Source: Brachycybe producta
Taxonomy: Eukaryota > Arthropoda > Diplopoda > Playtdesmida > Andrognathidae
Direction: 5' to 3'
DNA length: 64,000 nt
Assembly: GCA_036925085.1 (NCBI GenBank)
Contig: JAUPFP010000003.1
Location: 8,871,942-8,935,941, forward strand
A model generated the notes under the pieces. It ran no database searches. It saw nothing but the letters and a program-made list of their open reading frames with translations, and was not told where the DNA came from. Below are positions 46,930 through 60,300 of this stretch, piece by piece (the stretch's first letter is position 1; every line of letters starts with the position of its first letter). Made by a program: the position numbers and the translations under genes.

Positions 46930-47715
46930 TTGGATAATCTGGCACTGCAAATGCCTCTATAGCCACCAAGTCATGTCATGGAAATACCTTAATACCTGTA
47001 GAACATTCTTAAAGCCGAAAGATGTTCCTGAAGAACTAGAGGTATAACCAGCAAAATGGACCTTTTTGAGGTCAATGACCTTTAAACAGGGGTCGAAAAA
47101 TTAACATACTTTAAGATTGTATTAAATGAGAACTCTTTTGAATATTACAACCAAAAAAAGACCTTAAAACCTGGCCACAACATTCAAGAAGCAATTGCAA
47201 CTACAATTATTGTTCAACATTCAGTTTGAAGACAGTTTTGTTGTTAGAAATCGAGACCATTTTTTTTTTTTTTTGAAAAAGTCAATAATTCACTTAACAT
47301 TGCGTCTTGAAGCCATGTGTGCACGCTAGATGGTGTCTATCTAGGCTCCAGTGTGTACGTGCTACACGACTCCATAGACTCAATTGTTAAGTGAACTTTG
47401 GATGTTTCCAAAAACATGGTCTCAACGTTGTAATCTCTTCTTGAATGTTGTGGCCGGGTATTAACGGGTGGTTTATTGCAATATTCAACGAGGTTTTTAT
47501 TTTATATAATTTTAAATTATGCTAATTTGATTTGTCCCATGTTTAAAGACCATTGACTTCAAAGAGGTCCATTTTGCTAAAGCCACCTTTTGATTCTTTA
47601 GAAACATCCTTTCAGCTTTAAGAACAACTGGAGTGTATTCCTTAATATGTTCTACAGGAATTAAGGTCTAAATTCATGACGTTTTCGAATTGCCGTTTAG
47701 TTGCTACAGCCATTT
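46930..47715. mobile_element. Fold-back element, family D
   Basis: Two inverse arms of ~230 bp (CCTTAATACCTGTAGAACAT against ATGTTCTACAGGAATTAAGG; GGCCACAACATTCAAGAAG against CTTCTTGAATGTTGTGGCC) with a unique centre. It lies in the E9-E10 intron of SLC5 copy B. One related arm is at 2070-2275. Confidence 0.75.
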
Positions 47716-48049
47716 GAGCAACTTTGGAACAGCAAAATGGATCACGTCTCATGTAGCACGTTAAACTTTGAAGTGTCTTTAGGCTCCATAGGCTACAAAG
47801 ATATTTTACCTAATAGTTTGGAAATGGCATTCGTGGTTTTCATTGACAAGTTTGGCTTTAACGGCTGTACGAGTGACTCCATTATAATGGCAGGAATCGA
47901 ATTGTAAACAGAAGACAATGTACTTTGAGAAAAAAAACAAAGCAACTATAAATTTAAATTTTTTGAAGAAAAGATATAATTAATACTGTAGAAATGTTGT
48001 TAATGTTGTTAGAAACTAGAAAAATCAAGGAACAACGTTAGTGATGTTT

Positions 48050-48550
48050 AAATTTTGAAATAAACCCTCTTGAAGTTTTTTTTAGAAACTAGAAGGGTAG
48101 CTCAATCACTTAAGGGTATTTTTTATGTTATTTATCTTTTAAAATAAAACTTTTAATGATTTACCCTTAAGTAATTGAGCTAAACTTCTAGTTTCTAACA
48201 CTTTCAATTTATTGTAAATTTAAAAATAAACCCTTTTTATAAAAAGAAAATGAAATATACAGATTTTTTTCTTTCTGCCTTTTTTCTGAAGAAAAACTAA
48301 AAGAAATTCGAAAGTTTTTTTTTTTAGAAACTAGAAGGGTAGCTCAATCACTTAAAGAGTATTTTTATGTTGATATTTTTTGTTATATAAAACATTTTAT
48401 CGACACAAATTAAGAATTTTCTTCTGTTTAAAAAATTTTGAAAAATATTAACATAATCTTAAATACCATTAACTGAAGCTACCTTAATTAAGCTACCCTT
48501 CTAGTTTCTAAAATACTTTCAATTTGTTTTGTGTTGCACTTCTGAAACAA
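48050..48550. mobile_element. Two family A MITEs
   Basis: Palindromes 48050-48220 and 48290-48540, both with AGAAACTAGAAGGGTAGCTC at left and the inverse at right, in the E8-E9 intron of SLC5 copy B. Confidence 0.75.
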
Positions 48551-49027
48551 CAGAATAAAAGAGTTCGAAAATCAGCTGTTGTTAAAAATATAATATTTCA
48601 AAAATAAATCAAATGATTTAAATCGCGTTTTAAATCAGTGATTTTTTTTAAAATAAAATATAAAGAGATAAAAAGTTTTGTAATTAAGTTACATCAAAAC
48701 TGCTGCAAGTAAGCCAGCAAAAAAGATTCCCGGTAAAATCGGATACAATCCGACGACTTTCATTACAAAAACCGAGACGAGCTTACACAGAATTAAAAAA
48801 AGCCATTTAAACCGAAATATTCTTCTTAAACAACAAACATGGGGCACCGGTTTTATTTCTTCTTACCTGATTCATGTTTTGTATTGATTTCGATTTGATT
48901 GGATCACACGTATAATATTCTGCATAAATTATTAGGCCAACAATTTCAGATAGAAATACAATCGATGCTGTCAATAAGCGACTTAACATGCTTCCCGTTT
49001 TTTTAAATGAAACAAAATGTAGACGTT

Positions 49028-49480
49028 TAAGGTGGCTTTATAGATATTTATTTGGTTTCTGTCTCCTCAGATGGCGCGCGCCTGCGTGTCTATTATGTTC
49101 AATAGGAGATCTCTTTGCTCACTTGCGGTTTTGAGAAGATTTCTATTTTTCAAGCGAACGTTTTTTAGGAAAAACATTACGGAAAAATTCAAATGGTTTT
49201 AGAAACTAGAATAATTGGTGACAATGCTGAAAGTTTTTTCATGATGATATCTTTAAAAATAAACTTTTTATGATAGTTTGAAAAAAAAGACCATTTCATG
49301 AAATTTCAATGAAAAAAAAACAAACAAACCAAAACAAGGTGATTTTCAAACTGAACCATAAAATTGTGTATTTTTTAAGATATTGTCATGAAAAAACTTT
49401 TAGCATAATCTTTTACCATTCTATTTTTGAAAACAATTTGAATGGGTTTGTAAAAACACACGCCTTGGGGTTCCAAAGCC
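49028..49480. mobile_element. MITE family C
   Basis: Starts TTAAGGTGGCTTTATAGAT, then TTTCTGTCTCCTCAGATGGCG; inner arm AACGTTTTTTAGGAAAAAC as in the copy at 16939. Right end truncated. Confidence 0.55.
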
Positions 49481-50194
49481 CCAATTCATCCCGCTCCCTA
49501 CCCTTTACCTTAAGGTCAAGGAGACCTAAGAACAAACTGATATCCTGATCTAATCGTATGTCTGCAAATGGATATCAATTGAGACACGGTCTCTCTTGGG
49601 GGTGAGTGCATCGTGCAGGTGTACACTGGCCCAAGGTATAAAATTAGCCCGTGTCTCAATCAAATCGTGGTCCATTTACTAATTTACAAAACTGATACTA
49701 CTCACGTCAACTGGGCCCGTCGGCAACGCAATGCCATATTTTCTATCTTTAATATTTAACGTACAGCCAGTTAAAGTGCATTAAATATATAACATCATTC
49801 AACTGATCATTCATTTCGCCTGTTATGTATTTCTTCTCTTCGCAGCTTCAAGTCAAAGAATATTCGGAATATTCAAGGCGGTTCCCGCACGAAATAAAAG
49901 TGAATTCTTACCCGAGTCTCGTAACAGAAGCTCTACACTGTTGCAATACTGTATAACAACATACCGTTTTGCATCTTTGATGGTAGGTGCAGTGAGATAA
50001 CGCTGATGAACAATTTGCGAAGTGCTGGCACCGGCCAAATACGAGAAGAAATAGCCGACTGTACTTGTCCAGAATGTGTGTCTCGCAGTCAGATCCGTAT
50101 TAAAGCTGTTCAAAAGAGTGTTAGACAAAAAAAAGGATAACCATTTTAGCAGCAAATTCAAGTCAGTAGGGGGGAAAAAATAATTGCATATTAA

Positions 50195-50345
50195 TGTAAC
50201 ACCCGGTATATCGTGATCCCTTTCAGAATCCTCACTGTACCTCTCTACCCGTTCGTATGAACCTGTTTAGAGTGGAGGGATACCTCTCCTCTCGAAGCAC
50301 GGTCGCTTGGACCTGGTTGCACCTTGTAGGTGGTACCAGGCCTGA
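50195..50345 (+). mobile_element. LTR-like fragment (TGTAACACC family)
   Basis: TGTAACACCCGGTATATCGTG start and GGTCGCTTGGACCTGGTTGC motif, then diverges before the TATA box. A related 3' piece with GGTGTACACTGG and TATAAAAT is at ~49560-49690. Confidence 0.5.
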
Positions 50346-51439
50346 CAATTGTTTCAGGTTTGTTTTGTTTTCACAATCTGCTTTTTATGGCGTTTTTGGG
50401 GTGTTTTTTGTTTCATGTTGCACTTTTTTCAGTTCGATGTGAATCGTGTGCATCAGAACAGTTTTTAGTCGCTATTATTTAACTTCATAATTCGTTTGTT
50501 TGAAATTTGTTTGTCTGAAATATTTGAAAATAATTCCCACTGCACGGGGATTGAACTCATGACCAACATTACCTTCGGTTGAGAGTCCAAGACACTACTT
50601 TTTAGACGTTTTTTATGAAAGCGATTTTTTGGATCGAGTTCAGTGGAAGTGATAACATACTAAAGCAACTAAAGCAACAATGTCAATAGAGACGCTGCCA
50701 TAAAAAGTTCATTTTGTAAAATGCCATTATGAAATCACATTCATTTCTTTCCTTCAACTTTATTATAAATTTTAATTTTTTTTCTTCTCTCTATAAGTTT
50801 GCTTCAAAAACTGTGACTTTTAAGCGTTCAATAAAATCTTTCTTAATTAAAACCTTCTCTTCACGATACTCACTCAAAGATGTCGAGTCTTCCGGAATCG
50901 TAACTTCGCTGCCACACGACTCCAACTCCACCGACGTAAATCAATCCCATGATAATGACGGTCAAAAAAGACAAGACCATCACGAAGGCCTGAATGACAT
51001 CGGACCACATCACACCTTTCATTCCACCCTGTGTAATTTGAAGGGATTTTATTCTCGATTTGAAAGATTTGAAAAATTAACATTGAAGTAACACTTACAA
51101 CTGATGTGTAAAGAACGCAAAGTGCTGTGATGCTTACGATGATCATCTAAGTGTTGATGTCAGTAGCTGAGTGTTTGAGAAGTGGGAAACGTTAGTTTTA
51201 CTAACAGGTGTGACAGAATTCCACAAATACTTACCACGGTTGAAAGCCGTCGAAGTTTCAAAAACTACATTACTACACTGTAAAATCTTTTTTTTTTTTT
51301 TTTTGAACAACAAGAAAACAAATCAAGATTATAAACGATTAGGATAGAGACTAAAAGGCGTTCACAGACGAGCGACTTTTTAGTGGCCAAGATGGACTGC
51401 AAAAAAGGAGTTGGCTCGTGTCAGAAAAACCGACTACTC

Positions 51440-51590
51440 AAGTTCAGTGCCAGTGCTTGGAAAATGGTCCTACTGTAGTTGAGTGCACTGCAAAAAGGGA
51501 GTCGGCGTGTTGCCGAAACCAGTTACTCAAGTCAAGTGCCAATGGTTGGAAAGTGGTCCTAGTGTAGTTGAGTGCACTGTAAATAATGGC
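51440..51590. repeat. Tandem repeat, ~103-bp unit, 1.5 copies
   Basis: Units share GTAGTTGAGTGCACTG, TTGGAAARTGGTCCTA and ACTCAAGT. Related to sequence near 58980-59100. Confidence 0.7.
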
Positions 51591-52301
51591 CACAAGAATT
51601 GTTGCTGCTTCGTTGGAGGGATGCGACAGGTGGTTGACAAATGGTCCGTGTGAAAGCAAATACTGTTGTTGTCGGTGACGAGAATCGACCACCGTCCAGC
51701 GACTGCAGTTCCTCGGTGGTTGAGAATCCGTTCGTGAGTACAGGTCTGGACGCTTTCCATAGCAATACACTGTCAACGACAGCACAGGCTGTCGGTCGTT
51801 GTTTTGACTACTTTTTGCAGTGCAACTCGATCACAAAAAATCGCTTGTCTGTAAGTTCCCTAAGTAGATTTTCTTAACGAACCACTCTCATTGCAGCCAT
51901 GCTCGTAACGAAATTTTTCGTCCTTCGGTTGTATCGAACTTCTAAAAACTACCAAGACAAAAATGTTAATTTCAAATATTTAATTATTAACTATAATTAA
52001 ATAAACATATCTGGATTCTTTAAAATAGCCTTATATAAATTTCCCATAAAGTTTCCATCAGTGGCGATTGTCAGGGCCGATAATTTTAGGAGCGTCAAAA
52101 ATGATTATTCTGTCTGTCAGGTGCAAAATTAAAAGAGACTAGATATTTTCATGTTGATATTTTTCAAAATAACCTTACATGATTGAGTTACCCCCTCTAG
52201 TTTCTAAAACCACGTTTATGTTTCTCTTGATTTTGCATCTTCGAGAGACAGTTTATACTTTAAAACCAGCTCCTTAATGAAACAAAAAATTGTCAAACAC
52301 C

Positions 52302-52500
52302 AGGGGCCTCAAGATTCCACAGCATCTTGAGGCCTCAAAATCCCAAAACATCTTGAGGCCTCAAAATCACACAGCGACTTGAGGCCTCAAAATCCCAGAG
52401 TAATTTGGGACCTCAAAATCTCAGAGCATCCTGAGGCCTCAAAATCCCAGAGCATCTTGAGGCCTCAAAATCACACAGCATCTTGGAGCCTCCAACAAAG
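52302..52500. repeat. 26-27 bp tandem repeat
   Basis: About seven units of the type CATCTTGAGGCCTCAAAATC with small variations, in the E1-E2 interval of SLC5 copy B. Confidence 0.9.
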
Positions 52501-54394
52501 TTTGAAAGTTTGGCTTTTGATTTTCTAAGCATATTCAACAAAACAACAACTTTGCTTAAGATAAAGTTAAACTTTGGTTTAAGTAATGTTTTAGAATATG
52601 GCCTTAAGTTTTTTTAACGAAATTTATTTAAGACTATTTTAAAGAACCTAAATATATTTTAATTTAAAATTAACTTTAAATTAAAATGCAAATTTCGATT
52701 ACTTTATAAACATTCATGGAGCCCATTTTATGATACAAATGAATAAAATCCAATTAAGAATGTAAGCAATTAGAATCTGGATGAGACACCACCATACAAT
52801 CTACATGCCAAAATTATACGATTCTGTCGGAGTTCCGAAGACGGTTGCAGGTCCCATTCCAGTCGCAAATGCCGAGAGTGCCATCGGAATCAATGTCATT
52901 TTACGGTCTGCAAGAAAATAATGTAACGGCGTCAAATGTTTCGTCTTATTTTTCGTAAGGCCGTAATAAAGTCTGATTCCGCACGATACAAAAAGCATCG
53001 TAGCAATGACGACGTAGTCACTAGTTTTCAAACGCAACGACAAAGTTTCGTTCTGTAGACTTTCCATGATTTGTTTCGAAGAAAGATCCTTTTTTCGAAA
53101 CAACCCTTTATGTACCCTTCAGAAGAAAAAAAACCTCTCAAAGAATTAACCTAGTTATTTCTGCAATTAAATTTATATTTACATTAGTAAAATTATTTTT
53201 ACCTGAATAAATCAATGAATGAAATCAATGTTTCTATCGAATATTGCACAATGTGACATACCAAGTCCAGGATTCAAATGTATTTTTAAAATTGCAAAAT
53301 TAAAATTTCAAAATAAAAATTTCATTATTGTTGATCCCATTAAATCTCATATCAAATGAACATGTTTTGATAAAAGATTTAAGATTATATACGTCCATCA
53401 GGATTGGCTCTCGATGCAAATTGGGACCTTCAGCCCCATATTTCAACTGTTTTCGCAAGTTTTTTTGTTTTTTGACAGTGACTTTTCTGAAAAAAACACT
53501 TTAACGTAAGGAAACGCGTGAGACTCGTACATGAGTGACGTCGATTTCATATTTAGCCTAAATAGAAAAAAAAACAATGTCTGTCTGTGGATGAAACAGG
53601 GCCGTATTTAATTATAATCAATGAAAAGTGCGCCTTTTCATTCTCCAAGTGATAGGCGTAAATTAGTGGGCGCGCGGGGTTGCGACCGCCACCCCCATGG
53701 TTTAAGTGCACACTTTGAAATTGCAAGTGCACAATCTGTGACCACAGGCACACTAAAATAAGTCCTAGGAGGAACTGTACTGAAAAAAATTGAAAGTACC
53801 AGTAATGTTAAAACGTAGAACGGTATAGTTGAAAATTTATTGTACTTGTACTCTTTGAAAGATAACACCATGAAAATACCCTTGAGAGATTAAGTTACCC
53901 CTTCTAGTTTCTAAAAAATACTTGTGCTCCTGATCGAAATACAGATAATCAGAGCCGTTTTTAGGGGCGTGTGGGGGTGTGCAACAACTAACTGCACGGC
54001 GCACCGAAAAAATGAGAGGCGCCATATTTTTTAGAAAAGAAAACAAAAAATTGAAATTTTTCTTGTTCAAAAAAATTGTCAAAAAAACTTTGCGGAAAAC
54101 TAAAAATTTACCCAATTTATTTTGTAAAATCAGTTTTGAATTTTTAATGAGGGGGGGGGGGCACTTCAACAAAAATTTGGGAGACCTCTACGAAAATTGG
54201 GGATGGTGGCGCCGCACAATGGAAAAAAAAAGGCACTCGACAGAATGGTGACCAGAGTTCGAGGGACGTTTACACTTTTTGAAAATTAAAATTACTCGTA
54301 AATCAAGATTTGAATTACGGCCACCTTGTAGCAAATCATCATTTTTTGTTGTTCAATAAGTCATTGGTTCACGGGTTACCGAAATTAAATAACA

Positions 54395-57300
54395 CTAATT
54401 AGAGATTGGTTTTAAAAACTGCTCCAAGTTTTCAGCCAGATCCAAATTTTGATCCTTATTTTCATCGTCGTAAACATCGCACAGAAGAACTTTTCTCCAC
54501 GGTTTCGACAAACTGAGATGGAATTTTTTAATAGCGTCCGGAATTACATTCACAACAGCTGATGGACAGTTTTCTTTCTCTTTTCATTAAAAACGCACAA
54601 CATTAATTAACAACTTTTTCAAAAATATTTATCAAAATGAATTTTGCTTACCAAATATTTGCGACATTATAATGAACACCGCAGTCGAAACGAGAATTCC
54701 AATAGTTGATATCCAAAGGTATGACACTGAATGCAACGGAAAGTATTCAGCCCTATAATAGGGAATGTCAATTATTATTTACGACACCGTAAAGGTTTGT
54801 AAGTTCGAGGAATCGGCACTTGGCAAACACAGTGAATTAAATTTAGATCGATCTAGTGATCTTCCCGGGCGACTGATATTCAGCGCCAAATTGACCAAAC
54901 CCCAAACTGAACTATAAACTGTTTATTTTTTATCATAATCTTTTACCATTCTAATTTTGAAAACAATTTCAATTTTTTCATAATGTTGTTTCTAAAAAAA
55001 AACGTTCGCTTCACGTTTTTGCATCCAAATTTTTGCAAAAACGTCTATGAAGCTTTGCATTAGCTACCTGTAGCGGCGCCGTACCGAGAGGCAAAGCGAA
55101 ACAAATATCTATTTAGCCGGCCCATGTGTTAACAGTTAATAAACTTGATTGAAACTTGGGATTTCATTTCTGTCACATTCTTTGTAGCAAAATGAAAACT
55201 ATTGGCAAAACTGTGGTTAAAGTTGCAATGCCAATTATTAGGTTGGTAGGAAAATAATTGCGGTTTTTATTTACTGCAACTGAAACTCAATTGTTTTCAA
55301 TATAAGTGTAATCACATTGTGTTTTGTGTTTGTATTTGAGTAACATTAACTTTGGTTTTATTGTTAATTGTGTTTCAATTTAGGCTATTGAAAAATGCAT
55401 TTCGAGATTTTATCAACTCCAGTACTCCGGAATTTTACACCACAGGAATAGATTTGTAATTAATTGGCAAAAATGTGTCAATTCAAATGGCGCTTATTTC
55501 GATTAATAAAGTTAATTATTAATTTATAAATCTCATTATTATGCTCGTAGCTGAGAAAATATATACCGCAATTATTTTCGTACCAACCTAATATTTAGCC
55601 ACCTCAACTGTTCAAAACAAAGAAAAGTCAGAATTACCATTGAGTTAACAATTAACAAACCAATTTGAAACTTGGGTTTTCATTTCTGTCACATTCTTCG
55701 CAGCAAAGTCAAAACTAGTTGGTAAAACTGTGGTAAAAGTTGCATTGCCAATAAAGCATCCTTCGATCGACAATGGTTTGGTCTTTGGGGGATGTTTTAT
55801 TAACAGTCCACCAGCAACAACCCACAAACTGACCAGAATTCCACTGATAAATGATACAAGAGCAACCTGAATTTGAAAAAAAATCAATTAAAATTTTAAT
55901 TTAAAAAATCAGACAAACATTTTAACTTCTTAACATCTTAACTGATTAACTATTTTACTTTAACATTAGCTTGTGGTAAAATGACTCCTAAAAGAACAAG
56001 TACCATGAAGGGGTCACCGATTGCAGCCAAACTCATTGCTGCCTGAAAATAAATAAACATTGAAACTCATTTGGAACCAATTAATAGAAAATATCACTAA
56101 AACAAACATGTAAAACATTCGGAAAATTCTTCGTTACGAAAAAGTCATTGAAAAATTCATGACAGCAACAAATAAACCTGAAAGGTAACAAAAAAAAACC
56201 AACAATGTTAATAACAATCTAAAAGAATTCGTTAGCTCACAATCACTTAAGGTAGCTTTATAGATATTCATTCAACTGTAACACCCAGTGAGTCGTGATC
56301 CCTCGAGAATGCTAGCCTGGGGGGTGCGCAACTCATCTCCGTCCCTCCCTCCTTCTATATTTGGACTTGATCGGCAGAGTGATACCTCTGGGACCACGGT
56401 CACTTGGACCTAGTTACACCTTGTAGGTGTACACAGGTCCAAGCGCATAAAAGGACCATGTTTCTCTTTATCTGTTGTCCATTCTTTCGCTCAACTTGTA
56501 CAACGTCGATCTTTATCTCCATCACAGCATAGGCACGTGGACGCACCTTTAATCTCAAACATTCATTTCTGTACATTTTTATGCTACTGGGATAGAAATG
56601 AATAGTGTTTACAATCAGAAGCTACGTTGTCTTTACGTCCGAAAACTACCGGTAACCCTTCTTTAAACAGGCCGGAGACACCATAGGGCAAGAAGACATG
56701 CGGATCCCTTATGGAGAAAATCTACAAGGTCGACGATCATAAATGGATGGTCACCATCCTTCGGAGAGATTTCAACCCTACTCAGGAGGACGTCGAGATC
56801 TACCATCCATTACCATCCGCCTACACAACTGCGGGGATGGAAATAAAATAAATATCTATAAAGCCATCTTAAGTGTGCAAACATGTGTACCCAAATTTTA
56901 TTAAATTCTGAGAGGAGGTCAGGCCATAATATTGAGACGTTTGGGCCCGCCGCTTATTTTCGCTCTTTAGCGTTTTCGTTTTTTTGGGTTTTAACGCCAC
57001 CCTGTACTTTATTTAGCTTCTGGGCCACTCGGTACTTTTTGTACCAAGTGACCCAGATGTCATATCTTTTGATCTTGACCTTTTCGTTCCCCCTCATTTT
57101 TACTTCCACATGAGTGAAGTTATCGTTTTTTAATTTGATTTTGTTTTGATTTCTTCTGTTGTCACCTATGTGTGACAACAGGAGATGAATCATGGTTTTG
57201 GACAAATGGATCAATCTTTTGATTGGTCCATTTGGTCCAAAATATTGTTTTAACCAATCGTTAAGTATGGCCCTGAGAATCCGACTTTGGGATTCTCAGG

Positions 57301-60300
57301 GTATATAAAGAGTCATTTTTATGTGCTCAAAAAAAAGCTTTTTTTTAAAAGCTTCTTTTCAGCTTCTTTTTAATAGACCGAACCTATGCCCAATTTTGGC
57401 TAGGTTCTTTTCTTTTTAATATTTTCCAAGTTATATTTTTATGTGTTGTGTATAACCAGTTAATGATTGTACCGAAATAAATCTACACTTTTATATTCAA
57501 CTCAACCAGTGGTGTTTATTCTTCAAAACTTAAATTCCGCGATTGTGAATTCATCATTTGCAGGTCTTCACCTATTTGGATACATCAAAAAGGTCCCAAC
57601 AGGTGCAAACCTGCAACGTACAAGTGAGTATATTTTTACACGATTCTTAGGGCAGATTTACGGACGAAAGTCCGAGAGATACAGAGATTAAAGATCCTCA
57701 AGACTGTGAAGTCTTTTGCCAGAGACTAGTGAGGACATAAAATAGACGTTATATTGGTCTAGTCCTCCCGGGCCAGTAGAATTAGTGACCTAGCCAACCA
57801 CTATCAATACGAGTGCAAACTCGCTCGTATTAACCAAAAAGAGCAGATTCTACTAACGGAAAAAGGTCCGTCACAATATCAACATAAAATTTTCTACAGA
57901 ACCCTTTCAAATGTTATTGTTTTCAAAATGAGGAACGTCTGCAGTTGACTAAAAATATTTCAATGTTTTCAAAAAATCAAATACTTTTTAAAGTATGTTA
58001 AAAAATGTTCTGATAAGTAATAGATCCTACATAGGAGTTTACAGATGCGGCTGGCTTGTTTTGAGTTCATATTTGGTTTCAATGGTTGGACGAATGCCTC
58101 GAATAGAATAGCCGACATGGAATTAAATGCCGATGAGAGCGTACTGCAAAAAAAAATGTCAACAGGCAATTATTGTAGATTTAGTCTACCAAATATACCA
58201 AAAAATACCTCAATGAAGCTGTCAAAAAACCGGCAAAAAAAAAGTCCAGGCAACATTGGATACACGTTCAAAACCTTCATTGCGATGGCTGGTACAAGCT
58301 GAAATTCAAAACAGAAAACAGACCCGGTGTTTGGGCAAGGCGAGCGAGGCAACCGCCTTGGGCACCGCGCGTTCAGAAGCCCCGCACTGCTGACTAAACA
58401 TTTTTTTTCCCAGCCCCGCTCATCGCCTGCTACCTCAGGCCTCACATACTCTAGGGCCGGCCGGCCGGCCTGACAGAAAAGTGTATGGAAGTTTATAGAA
58501 CATAGCATTAGCCACTGCAGTGACAACGTCCGAGCTAGGGTGACAAAAGCAAAATAAATAGCTATTCAGCCAGGTTAATAATACCTGATTTATATGGCGA
58601 ATCGTTTTTGATTTGACCGGATCACACGAGTGATACTCTGCGTAGACGATGATGCCAATAATTTGAGTTAGAAATAAGATTGAAAGACACATGATCGTTT
58701 TTAACATGTTTCCCCTTTTAGAACAAAATCAAACTTGACGTTAAATGAAGTTAAAATAATAATGAAATTAACAACTAAAATTGAAATCCGTGCCTTTTTG
58801 CATCTTCGATCGTCGGTGCCGTCAAATAACGTTGAAGGACAATTTGCAGTGTACTCGCCGAAGCTAAATGATAGAAAAAGTAGCCCACTGTACTTGTCCA
58901 AAATGTGTGCACCGCAGTTAGATCCGTGTTAAAACTAATTAAAACTAATTATTAATTAATATTTATTTAACTTCTCGAACAAACAAGCGACTTTTAGTGG
59001 TATATAATGGACTACAGGAATGTGGTTGGCGGGCGTGTGACTGTAACCGACCACTTGAGACGACTACCAGCAGTTGGGAAGTGGCCGAATGAACTACAAA
59101 AACTGATGGTACAAAGCTGAGCGCCCACTATGTCGCTGAGGCAGAGCGACGCGGCGTGGAGCAAAATGGCCCCCAAACAAAATGCATGTAAATGATTAGA
59201 GCCCCGTCCACTAGGGCGGTAGAGCCGAGCGGAGAAATTCAGAGCCGCTCTAAAAAAGGTCTGGGACATGTTGAAGTCGGTGCCGCACCGCCCTACCGGC
59301 CCAACTGGACGTGAGAGCGGGTCGGGATTCATCGAATTCAGGAATTTTTTAATGTCCTCGAACGAATTTGTAGTCGACCACCAAAAAAAAAAAAACACTT
59401 CCTCATCACTACTCATCTCTCGTTCCAAATTGGGCCAGAATGGAGGGAGGGAAACCGACTCGCACCACGTTTTATTGTGAACGGACCTCGTTCTTAAGAA
59501 CTGCACGCCACGCCTCGTCTCGCCTTGCCGCTTTGCCCCACCGACCCAGAGGGCACTCAGTTTATTGCCGACTCAAGTTGTAAGATTTGGCCACACGCCG
59601 ATCACTTTTTATTGTACATTTCGACAAATAAAACTCGCCCGTCTGTTAACCTCCTTAGTACTGTCTTCAGCTTTGCTCTTGACTCGTCTCTCCACTATGT
59701 TTTCACCCTTACTCGAACATGTTGAATCTTCCAGAATCGTAACTTCGCTTCCAGACTTTTCCGACTCCGCCGACGTGAATCACTCCCATAACAATTAGGG
59801 ATAGAAAGGACAAAACTATCACAATACCCTGGATAACATCAGCCCACATCACTCCTTTCATACCACCCTGTATCACAGAAAGAATTAAATTTTAAATAGT
59901 TGTTGACGGCCGATGGCAGTAAAAACTTACGAGTGTTGTATAAAGAACGCATATCCCAATGAGAAATGATTAGCAAAGTGTCGATTTCGGTGACTGCAGT
60001 TTGAAACAGAACAAAATGTAAAGATGTCATTCAAGCAGCAGCAGCCATTAGAAAATATGCAAATAAAAAAATAAACACAATATGTTGGAAACAAAAACTA
60101 TAATATTATTAAATCCACACATCAACAGGACAAAACACAAACAAAACAGAAACTCATCAATTCTAAAACATTTCTGCGACATTTAATGTGTTTTCTTTTT
60201 CTTTTGTCTGCAATTTCACAAACTATTCGATGTACTGCCACATGCCACAAGTCGGTAAACATCAAAAGGTTCGTGTTTTGTCTTGGTGCTATGCAACATG

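Larger units (their letters stand above)
45625..53067 (-). pseudogene. SLC5A8-like sodium-coupled transporter, copy B (decayed)
   Basis: Second member of the array. Minus-strand exons: E1 53067-~52730 (ATG at 53067; ALSAFATGMGPATVFGTP), E2 remnants at 51897-51950 and 51236-51272, E4 ~51090-51146, E5 50874-51028 (GGMKGVMWSDVIQ), E6 49965-50105 (HTFWTSTVGYFF), E7 48867-~48996 (AEYYTCDP), E8 48693-48781 (LPGIFFAGLLAA), E9 47810-47922, E10 46474-46541, E11 46045-46131, E12 45787-45975, E13 45625-45725. Exon lengths equal those of copies A and C for E5, E6 and E8-E11. Lesions: E1 has a TAG where copy A has Gln (GM*IVWW against GMQIGWW) and then a frameshift; E7's acceptor AG reads AC; E3 and E14 are not found. 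E6-E11 otherwise stay open, so decay looks recent or is confined to the ends. Confidence 0.8.
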
